A stretch of DNA of 64,000 nucleotides from Lachnospiraceae bacterium UBA4338 (lineage in GTDB: Bacteria > Bacillota > Clostridia > Lachnospirales > Lachnospiraceae), in NCBI GenBank assembly GCA_002393735.1, contig DGTK01000008.1:14861-78860 (forward strand). The letters run 5' to 3'. This document shows positions 6,648 to 14,173 of this stretch, in pieces. Both the position numbers and the translations under genes were made by a program. Numbering within the stretch: the stretch's first letter is position 1; every line of letters starts with the position of its first letter. Under the pieces are notes generated by a model. That model was not told the origin of the DNA. It made no database searches and saw nothing but the letters and a program-made list of their open reading frames with translations.

Positions 6648-9311
6648 TTATTTTAAAACAACCTTGTCCAGGTGCCAGATTTCATCAACATACTGCTGAA
6701 TTGTTCTGTCTGATGTGAACTTACCTGAGCAGGCTACATTAAGCATTGACATCTTAGCCCACTTTTTCTCGTCCATATAAGCCTTCTCAACCTTCTTCTG
6801 AGCCTCAGCATAAGACTTGAAGTCCTTAAGGATGAAATATGTATCAGCCTTTGATGTGCTCTCTGTATTAAGAAGTGAATTGTAAAGATGACGGAATCTC
6901 TCCGGGTCGTCCGGTGAATATGTACCATTAATAAGCTGCATGAGCACCTTACGGATATCAGGATCAGTGTTAAAAATCTCCATCGGGTCATATCCGCCAT
7001 TATTCTCATAATTAATAACTTCATCTGATGAGAGACCGAAGATAAATGCGTTCTGCTTACCAACTTCTTCAACGATTTCAACGTTAGCACCGTCCATTGT
7101 ACCAATAGTTACTGCGCCGTTAAGCATGAACTTCATGTTACCTGTACCGCTGGCTTCCTTACTTGCTGTGGAAATCTGTTCTGATACATCAGCAGCAGCA
7201 AAGATAATCTCTGCATTTGATACGTTGTAGTTTTCAATAAATACAACTTTAATCTTGCCATCGATTGACGGGTCATTATTAATTACATCAGCAACTGAGT
7301 TAATTAACTTGATTGTAAGTTTTGCATTTCTGTAACCTGCAGCAGCCTTGGCACCGAAGATAAATGTTCTTGGATAGAACTTCTTGGTTGGATGCTCCTT
7401 AAGGTCATTGTAAAGATACATTACATGAAGGATATTAAGAAGCTGTCTCTTATATTCATGTAATCTCTTAACCTGTACATCAAAGATTGAACGAGGGTCT
7501 ACATCGATTCCGTTATGCTCTTTAATATATTTGGCAAGTCTTACCTTGTTCTGATATTTAATATTCATGAACTCAGCCTGAGCCTTGGCATCATCGGCAT
7601 AAACCTTAAGTCCTGAAATAGCAGGAAGGTCTACAATCCAGTCATCGCCAATGTGGTCTGTTACCCAGCTTGCAAGAAGAGGATTGCCATGAAGAAGGAA
7701 TCTACGCTGTGTGATACCGTTTGTCTTATTGTTGAACTTCTCAGGCATCATCTCATAGAAATCTTTAAGTTCCTGATTCTTAAGAATCTCTGTATGAAGT
7801 CTTGCAACACCATTTACTGAGTAGCCGGCTGCAATTGCAAGATGTGCCATCTTAACCTGACCATCATAAATGATTGCCATCTTGCGAACCTTCTCCTGAT
7901 TACCAGGATATCTTCTCTCGATTTCAGCGATGAATCTTCTGTTGATTTCCTCAACAATCTGATAAACTCTTGGAAGAAGTCTTGAGAATAACTCGATTGG
8001 CCATTTTTCAAGAGCCTCTGCCATGATTGTATGGTTGGTATAAGCACAGGTCTTGGTTGTTACATCCCATGCCTCATCCCATGTAAGATAATATTCATCC
8101 ATAAGGATTCTCATAAGTTCTGCTACTGCTACAGTTGGATGTGTATCGTTAAGCTGGAAGGTAACCTTCTCATAGAACTTTCTGATATCATTATGGGTTC
8201 TCATGTATTTCTCAATTGCTTCCTGTACTGAAGCTGAGATGAAGAAATACTGCTGTTTAAGTCTTAATTCCTTACCTGCATAGTGGTTATCGTTTGGATA
8301 AAGAACTTCTACGATATTACGTGCAAGGTTCTCCTGCTCAACCGCCTTCTGATAATCACCTTTGTCAAAAGAATCAAGTCTGAAGCAGTCGATAGGCTGG
8401 GCATCCCAGATACGAAGAGTATTAACGATTCCGTTGCCATAGCCTACGATTGGAAGGTCATAAGGAACAGCCTTAACTGCCTGATATCCTTCCTGATAGT
8501 AGTTATTACGTCCGTTTTCATCAACTCTTACACTAACATAACCACCGAACTTAACTTCCTTGGTATATTCCGGTCTTCTGAGCTCGAATGGGTTACCGTC
8601 TGCAAGCCAGTTATCCGGAACCTCTACCTGATAACCATCTCTGATTTCCTGCTTGAACATACCATAACGGTAACGGATACCACAGCCATATGCTGAATAT
8701 CCCAAAGTTGCAAGTGAATCAAGGAAACATGCTGCAAGTCTTCCAAGACCACCATTACCTAAAGCTGCATCCGGCTCCTGATCTTCAATTACATTAAGGT
8801 CTACACCCAGTTCTGCCAGGGCTTCTTTAGCCTCATCATAAGCCAGAAGGTTAATCATGGAATTACCTAAGGCTCTTCCCATTAAGAATTCCATTGAAAG
8901 ATAGTAAACTGTCTTAGGGTCTTTAGCTTCATACTCTTTCTGAGTCTTCTGCCATCTGTCAATTATCTGGTCTTTAATGGCATAAGCTGTTGCCTGGAAT
9001 ATCTGCTGAGGATTAGCCTCTTCAATATCTTTACGATAAATAGTCTTAACATTATATAAGACACTTCTTTTGAACAGTTCCTTGTCAAAAGTGCTTACCG
9101 GCTTTGTAACCGGGCTCTTTCTTGTCTTAGGAGCTGTGGTCTTAGCTGCGCTCTTCTTTGTAGTTGCTGCTTTCTTCGCAGTTGTAGTCTTCTTTGCTGC
9201 GCTCTTTGTTGTTGCAGCCTTCTTAGCTGTAGCAGTTGTCTTCTTTGCTACAGTTTTCTTTGCTGAGCTCTTAGCCTGTGTCTTCTTTGGTGCATCTTTA
9301 CTTGCTGCCAT
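6648..9311 (-). CDS. glgP: Glycogen/maltodextrin phosphorylase with a lysine-alanine-rich N-terminal tail
   Basis: Phosphorolysis of alpha-1,4-glucan to glucose 1-phosphate with pyridoxal phosphate as cofactor, in the cytoplasm. The catalytic body (about 75-887) is family GT35: RLAACFLDS near 190, LNDTHP, and the PLP lysine in SGTGNMKF (Lys727). Residues 1-75 are an unusual extension rich in Lys, Ala and Thr with repeated KKTTTAKKAATTK-like units, resembling histone H1 C-terminal tails. The tail is likely real, because GGAGG stands before the first ATG and the frame is continuous. The gene follows ileS at 32 bases on the same strand. No other glycogen genes are nearby. Confidence 0.96.
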   Translation of the reverse strand: MAASKDAPKKTQAKSSAKKTVAKKTTATAKKAATTKSAAKKTTTAKKAATTKKSAAKTTAPKTRKSPVTKPVSTFDKELFKRSVLYNVKTIYRKDIEEANPQQIFQATAYAIKDQIIDRWQKTQKEYEAKDPKTVYYLSMEFLMGRALGNSMINLLAYDEAKEALAELGVDLNVIEDQEPDAALGNGGLGRLAACFLDSLATLGYSAYGCGIRYRYGMFKQEIRDGYQVEVPDNWLADGNPFELRRPEYTKEVKFGGYVSVRVDENGRNNYYQEGYQAVKAVPYDLPIVGYGNGIVNTLRIWDAQPIDCFRLDSFDKGDYQKAVEQENLARNIVEVLYPNDNHYAGKELRLKQQYFFISASVQEAIEKYMRTHNDIRKFYEKVTFQLNDTHPTVAVAELMRILMDEYYLTWDEAWDVTTKTCAYTNHTIMAEALEKWPIELFSRLLPRVYQIVEEINRRFIAEIERRYPGNQEKVRKMAIIYDGQVKMAHLAIAAGYSVNGVARLHTEILKNQELKDFYEMMPEKFNNKTNGITQRRFLLHGNPLLASWVTDHIGDDWIVDLPAISGLKVYADDAKAQAEFMNIKYQNKVRLAKYIKEHNGIDVDPRSIFDVQVKRLHEYKRQLLNILHVMYLYNDLKEHPTKKFYPRTFIFGAKAAAGYRNAKLTIKLINSVADVINNDPSIDGKIKVVFIENYNVSNAEIIFAAADVSEQISTASKEASGTGNMKFMLNGAVTIGTMDGANVEIVEEVGKQNAFIFGLSSDEVINYENNGGYDPMEIFNTDPDIRKVLMQLINGTYSPDDPERFRHLYNSLLNTESTSKADTYFILKDFKSYAEAQKKVEKAYMDEKKWAKMSMLNVACSGKFTSDRTIQQYVDEIWHLDKVVLK

Positions 9312-9343
9312 TACTTGTCCTCCAAACTCTGTAAAAATAATAA

Positions 9344-12300
9344 TTATATCTTTTCTACGCCGATTTGAACATCAATACCGTTGATATTCCAATCCTTGGC
9401 TGTAGCAATATTAGAATCCAAAATTATCTCATTGGCAAGAACCTTGGATGATATTGCATCTTTGTTATCTCCGATAACCCTGGCAAGTTCATCGCTTCCT
9501 GTAACATAAACCTTAATATGGTCCATAACCTCGAAGCCTGAATCTTTACGCATGGTCTGAATCTTACTGATTATCTCAAGCACATAACCTTCTTCAATAA
9601 GTTCCTTTGTAAGGTTAATATCAAGAGCAACTGTAATCTTATTATCTGAAGCTACCTGATATCCTTCCTGCTGCTGCATCTCAATAAGAAGGTCATCCTT
9701 GGTAAGTTCAATTGCCTCACCTGCCACATCAAACTTAAGTGCGCCTTCCATCTCAAGTTCAGTCATTGCCTTGTTACCATCAACATTTGCAAGATATTCC
9801 TTGATACCACCAAGACTCTTACCATACTTAGGACCTACTGTACGAAGCTGTGGCTTAAAGCTGTATGTTGTGAGGTTAGATAAATCATCTGTAAAAATCA
9901 CCTCCTTAACATTAAGCTCATCCTTAATTATATCTGTATAGAAACTGTCTAATGTAACATCAGATGCAATATACATCTTACTTACAGGCTGACGGTTCTT
10001 AACATTGGATGTATTACGGCATGCTCTGCCAAGTACAACCATCTTAAGAACTGCTTCCATATTCTCTTCAAGTTTCTTATCAACCTTTGTTTCATCGGCA
10101 ACAGGGAAGTCGCAAAGATGAACGCTGATAGGAGCCTCCTTGTCAATAGAGCATACTAAGTTACGATAAATCTCATCTGCCATAAATGGAATCATTGGAG
10201 CAGAAATCTTGGCGATATTAACAAGGGCTGTATATAAAGTCATGTAGGCATTGATTTTGTCCTGCTCCATGCCCTTGGCCCAGAATCTCTCACGGCCACG
10301 ACGAACATACCAGTTACTCATCTCATCCACGAAGTCCTGAAGAGCTCTCGCTGCTTCCGGTATTCTGTAATTAAAGAGATCATCATCTACTTCCTTAATA
10401 ACTGTATTCATCTTGGAGAGTAACCACTTATCCATTACAGGAAGGTTATCGTAATCCAGTGTATATTTGGTTGCGTCGAATTCATCAATATTTGCATAGA
10501 GTACGAAGAATGCATATGTATTCCACAATGTACCCATGAATTTACGTTGTCCCTCAACTACTGCGTCGCCATGGAATCTGTTAGGAAGCCATGGTGCTGA
10601 GTTAATGTAGAAGTACCATCTGATGGCATCTGCGCCATACTTCTCAAGACTTTCGAAAGGATCAACCGCATTACCCTTACTCTTACTCATCTTCTGGCCG
10701 TCCTTATCCTGAACGTGACCTAAAACGATAACGTTCTCATAAGGAGCCTTGTTGAATAAAAGTGTAGACTCAGCCATAAGTGAATGGAACCAGCCTCTTG
10801 TCTGGTCAACAGCTTCAGAGATGAACTGTGCAGGGAACTGCTGCTCAAATAAATCCTTATTCTCGAATGGATAATGATGCTGTGCAAATGGCATTGCACC
10901 TGAGTCAAACCAGCAGTCAATAACTTCCGGTACTCTCTTCATTGTCTTGCCGCACTTAGGGCAGGTAATGGTTATTTCATCAATATAAGGTCTGTGAAGT
11001 TCAACTGTTAAAGCTTCTTCCTTACCTGATTTTTCCTTTAATTCTTCTCTTGAGCCGATACATTCGAAGTTACCGCACTCGCACTCCCAGATATTAAGAG
11101 GAGTTCCCCAGTATCTGTTACGGCTGATAGCCCAGTCCTGAATGTTTTCAAGCCAGTTACCGAAACGTCCCTTACCAATTGATTCAGGAATCCAGTTAAC
11201 TGTATTATTATTGCGGATAAGGTCGTCCTTAACTGCTGTTTCCTTAATATACCATGACTCTCTTGCATAGTAGATAAGTGGAGTGTCACATCTCCAGCAG
11301 TGTGGATATTCATGCTCAAACTTAGGAGCATCATATAACTTGCCTTCCTTATCAAGGTCTACAAGCACGTCCTTATCAGCGTCCTTAACAAACTTGCCGG
11401 CATAAGGTGTCTCTTCTGTCATCTCACCCTTGCCATTTACGAACTGTACAAATGGAAGGTCGTAATTACGTCCTACATTGGCATCGTCTTCACCGAAAGC
11501 CGGAGCAATATGTACGATACCGGTACCATCTGACATGGTTACATAGTTATCACAGGTTACGAAGAAGCCCTTCTTGTTCTGCTTGTCAGCTACAGCCTTA
11601 GCGCATGCAAAAAGTGGTTCATATTCCTTATATTCAAGGTCCTTACCTGTATATGTCTCCAAAATCTCATAAGCTTCCGTTTCTTCTGTTTTAAGTTTAC
11701 CAAGAACTGTATCCAGAAGAGCCTTCGCCATATAATATGTATATCCGTCTGCTGCCTTAACCTTGCAATATGTATCTGAAGGGTTAACGCACAAAGCCAC
11801 GTTGGAAGGAAGTGTCCAAGGTGTGGTTGTCCATGCAAGGAAGTATGCATCCTCGCCAACTACCTTAAATCTTACAATTGCAGATCTTTCCTTAACAGTC
11901 TTATAACCCTGGGAAACTTCTGCTGATGATAAAGGTGTTCCGCATCTAGGGCAGTAAGGCACGATTTTAAAGCCCTTATAAAGAAGGCCTTTGTTCCAGA
12001 TTTCCTTAAGAGCCCACCACTCTGACTCAATATAATCATCATGATATGTAACATAAGGGTCGTCCATATCAGCCCAGAAACCTACTGTTCCTGAGAAATC
12101 TTCCCACATTCCCTTATATTTCCATACAGATTCTTTACACTGCTTAATGAAAGGTTCAATTCCGTATTCTTCAATCTGCTCTTTACCATTTAAACCAAGA
12201 GCCTTCTCTACTTCCAGTTCAACAGGAAGTCCATGAGTATCCCATCCCGCTTTACGAGGAACCAGATAGCCCTTCATTGTACGGTATCTTGGAATCATGT

Positions 12301-12496
12301 CCTTAATAACTCTTGTTAAAACGTGTCCGATATGAGGCTTGCCGTTGGCAGTGGGAGGTCCGTCATAGAATGTATAAACCTCGCCCTCTTTTCTATTTTC
12401 CATACTCTTACGGAATATATCATTATCCCGCCAGAATTTCCCAATTTCTTTTTCTCTTTCTACGAACTTAAGGTCCGTTTCTACCTTAGAATACAT
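9344..12496 (-). CDS. ileS: Isoleucyl-tRNA synthetase, IleS2 (long, eukaryote-like) type
   Basis: Class I synthetase of 1050 residues charging tRNA-Ile. HIGH at 55-58 and KMSKS near 601-605 are intact; the editing domain lies between. The zinc-ligand-like pairs CPRCG (near 182) and CPKCG (near 530) and the length match the IleS2 branch, known for tolerance to mupirocin, rather than the roughly 930-residue IleS1. It has its own promoter 50 bases upstream (12543-12571) and no T-box leader. SD AAGGAAGG precedes the ATG. The glgP gene follows closely and may be co-transcribed. Confidence 0.97.
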   Translation of the reverse strand: MYSKVETDLKFVEREKEIGKFWRDNDIFRKSMENRKEGEVYTFYDGPPTANGKPHIGHVLTRVIKDMIPRYRTMKGYLVPRKAGWDTHGLPVELEVEKALGLNGKEQIEEYGIEPFIKQCKESVWKYKGMWEDFSGTVGFWADMDDPYVTYHDDYIESEWWALKEIWNKGLLYKGFKIVPYCPRCGTPLSSAEVSQGYKTVKERSAIVRFKVVGEDAYFLAWTTTPWTLPSNVALCVNPSDTYCKVKAADGYTYYMAKALLDTVLGKLKTEETEAYEILETYTGKDLEYKEYEPLFACAKAVADKQNKKGFFVTCDNYVTMSDGTGIVHIAPAFGEDDANVGRNYDLPFVQFVNGKGEMTEETPYAGKFVKDADKDVLVDLDKEGKLYDAPKFEHEYPHCWRCDTPLIYYARESWYIKETAVKDDLIRNNNTVNWIPESIGKGRFGNWLENIQDWAISRNRYWGTPLNIWECECGNFECIGSREELKEKSGKEEALTVELHRPYIDEITITCPKCGKTMKRVPEVIDCWFDSGAMPFAQHHYPFENKDLFEQQFPAQFISEAVDQTRGWFHSLMAESTLLFNKAPYENVIVLGHVQDKDGQKMSKSKGNAVDPFESLEKYGADAIRWYFYINSAPWLPNRFHGDAVVEGQRKFMGTLWNTYAFFVLYANIDEFDATKYTLDYDNLPVMDKWLLSKMNTVIKEVDDDLFNYRIPEAARALQDFVDEMSNWYVRRGRERFWAKGMEQDKINAYMTLYTALVNIAKISAPMIPFMADEIYRNLVCSIDKEAPISVHLCDFPVADETKVDKKLEENMEAVLKMVVLGRACRNTSNVKNRQPVSKMYIASDVTLDSFYTDIIKDELNVKEVIFTDDLSNLTTYSFKPQLRTVGPKYGKSLGGIKEYLANVDGNKAMTELEMEGALKFDVAGEAIELTKDDLLIEMQQQEGYQVASDNKITVALDINLTKELIEEGYVLEIISKIQTMRKDSGFEVMDHIKVYVTGSDELARVIGDNKDAISSKVLANEIILDSNIATAKDWNINGIDVQIGVEKI

Positions 12497-12542
12497 TATT
12501 ACACCTTCCTTACAGCAACTTAACTTATAAAAAACCTTTTAT

Positions 12543-12571
12543 ATTTTACTTATATATCCAAATATTGTCAA
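12543..12571 (-). promoter_or_regulatory. ileS promoter
   Basis: On the minus strand a perfect TTGACA (12566-12571), a 17-base spacer and TAAAAT (12543-12548). It lies directly downstream of palindromic repeat copy A. Confidence 0.75.
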
Positions 12572-12583
12572 ATGATAGTCTAT

Positions 12584-12680
12584 GTAACTCGCGCGTCGTC
12601 CAAAACTACTCTTCCCAAAGCTCAGTGGTGCGGGTCACCAAATCGCTTTGGTAAGAGCATTTTGTCCTGGCGCTCGTAAC
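12584..12680 (-). repeat. Dispersed imperfect palindromic repeat, copy A
   Basis: About 90 bp, related to 55765-55858 in opposite orientation. Two arms of about 35 bases (12589-12624 and 12645-12675) are imperfectly complementary, with cores CCAAAACTACTCT and AGAGCATTTTG; between them is a different small hairpin (GGTG...CACC). The pentamer GTAAC occurs at both edges (12584-12588 and 12676-12680), which could be a target-site duplication. It sits between pncB and the ileS promoter and contains no open reading frame. Confidence 0.65.
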
Positions 12681-12703
12681 CAGGCTGTATTGCACTCGCC
12701 TAT

Positions 12704-14155
12704 TTATTGCATACTCATCTCATCAAGAAGCGCCATCTTGATATCATATAATCTGCCGGACAAGTCCACATGTACCTGATGAGGATTAACAAGACGTCTG
12801 GTTTCAGGCCATAAGGTCTCTAATTCTTTCTGGCAGTATGCCCTGATATCCATTACCTTCGGAGTCTTATATATACATTCGCCTCTCTTAAAGACCTGAA
12901 CCATCATCTCTCTCATGGTATAAGTGCCGCCCTTAAGCACCGTCTTCTTCCACGGCTCCTGAGGGTCGAAGAGAAGCAGATTCTTATTCACATCATATAC
13001 CTCATCCACTAAAGCTATGAGGTCTGCTTTAATCTTTCCCGACTCCTTGTCATAGATACGATATATGGTCTTGTTACCCGGGTTGGTGATTTTTTCCGTA
13101 TTTTCCGAGAGTTTAATCTTAGGAATGAATCTTCCGTCCTCACCCTTAATTGCTGCAAGTTTATATACACCGCCAAATGATGGCCAGTCCTTGGAAGTAA
13201 TAAGGTGAGTGCCCACACCCCAGGAGGTGATTTTGGCTCCCTGGGTTTTAAGGGAAGCAATCAGGAATTCATCCAGGTCATTGGATGCGGAAATAATTGC
13301 ATCCGGGAAGCCGGCCTCATCCAGCATTTTTCTTGCTTCCTTGGAAAGATAAGCAAGGTCGCCGGAATCCAGTCTGATACCGTAATTCTTAAGTTCAATG
13401 CCCTCTTCTCTCATTTCCTTGAATACCTTAATGGCATTTGGAACGCCGGATTTAAGGGTATCATATGTATCTACCAAAAGCAGGCAGGCATTCGGATAAA
13501 TCTTTGAATATGCCCTGAATGCTGTATATTCATCAGGGAAACTCATAATCCAGCTGTGAGCATGTGTGCCCTTAACCGGAATGTCAAACATCTGGCCTGT
13601 AAGCACGCAGGAGGTTCCCACGCAGCCGCCGATAACTGCTGCCCTTGCGCCATATACGCCGGCATCCGGGCCCTGAGCTCTTCTTAAACCAAATTCCATG
13701 ATTCCATCGCCCTCAGCTGCGTAGCATACACGGCTTGCCTTGGTGGCAATAAGGCTCTGGTGGTTAATAATATTAAGCACCGCCGTTTCAATAAGCTGAG
13801 CCTGCATAATAGGTGCAATAACCTTAATCATAGGCTCACGAGGGAACATTACCGAGCCCTCTTCAATGGCGTAGATGTCACCGGTAAACTTAAAGTCCTT
13901 AAGGTAATCCAGGAAATCTTCCTCAAAAATCCCCAGACTTCTTAAATAATCAATATCTTCCTTCTCAAAATGAAGATTGTTAATAAGCTCGATTACCTGG
14001 TCAAGGCCGGCAGAAATAGCGTAACCACTCTCCATCGGGTTGGTTCTGAAGAAGGCATCAAAAATAACCTCCACATTCTGCTCCTCATGCTTAAAATAAC
14101 CCTGCATCATTGTTAATTCATACAAATCGGTCAATAAAGTAAGATTGCTCTGCAT
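12704..14155 (-). CDS. pncB: Nicotinate phosphoribosyltransferase
   Basis: Preiss-Handler salvage enzyme joining nicotinate and PRPP to nicotinate mononucleotide with ATP hydrolysis. The 483-residue length and the motifs LLTDLYELTMMQGYF near the N-terminus, GLRRAQGPD (about 161-169), KGTHAHSW with the phosphorylatable His (about 200) and LLLVDTYDT fit the clostridial form. GGAGG lies 9 bases before the ATG, and the gene begins 18 bases after the stop of the large protein upstream, so the two are probably one transcript. It supplies NAD independently of de novo synthesis genes, none of which are in the window. Confidence 0.95.
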   Translation of the reverse strand: MQSNLTLLTDLYELTMMQGYFKHEEQNVEVIFDAFFRTNPMESGYAISAGLDQVIELINNLHFEKEDIDYLRSLGIFEEDFLDYLKDFKFTGDIYAIEEGSVMFPREPMIKVIAPIMQAQLIETAVLNIINHQSLIATKASRVCYAAEGDGIMEFGLRRAQGPDAGVYGARAAVIGGCVGTSCVLTGQMFDIPVKGTHAHSWIMSFPDEYTAFRAYSKIYPNACLLLVDTYDTLKSGVPNAIKVFKEMREEGIELKNYGIRLDSGDLAYLSKEARKMLDEAGFPDAIISASNDLDEFLIASLKTQGAKITSWGVGTHLITSKDWPSFGGVYKLAAIKGEDGRFIPKIKLSENTEKITNPGNKTIYRIYDKESGKIKADLIALVDEVYDVNKNLLLFDPQEPWKKTVLKGGTYTMREMMVQVFKRGECIYKTPKVMDIRAYCQKELETLWPETRRLVNPHQVHVDLSGRLYDIKMALLDEMSMQ

Positions 14156-14173
14156 ATCTTCTCCTCCTTAAAT

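Noticed and set aside
9070..9384. 104-codon hydrophobic plus-strand frame that looks like a membrane protein
   Set aside because: It is the complement of the Lys/Ala-rich tail of glgP; AAG/GCT codons read backward as hydrophobic residues. No ribosome binding site.
12497..12703. T-box leader before ileS (and 55721-55922 before metG)
   Set aside because: The conserved AGGGTGGNACCGCG antiterminator sequence is absent on the coding strand in both regions; only the palindromic repeat is present.
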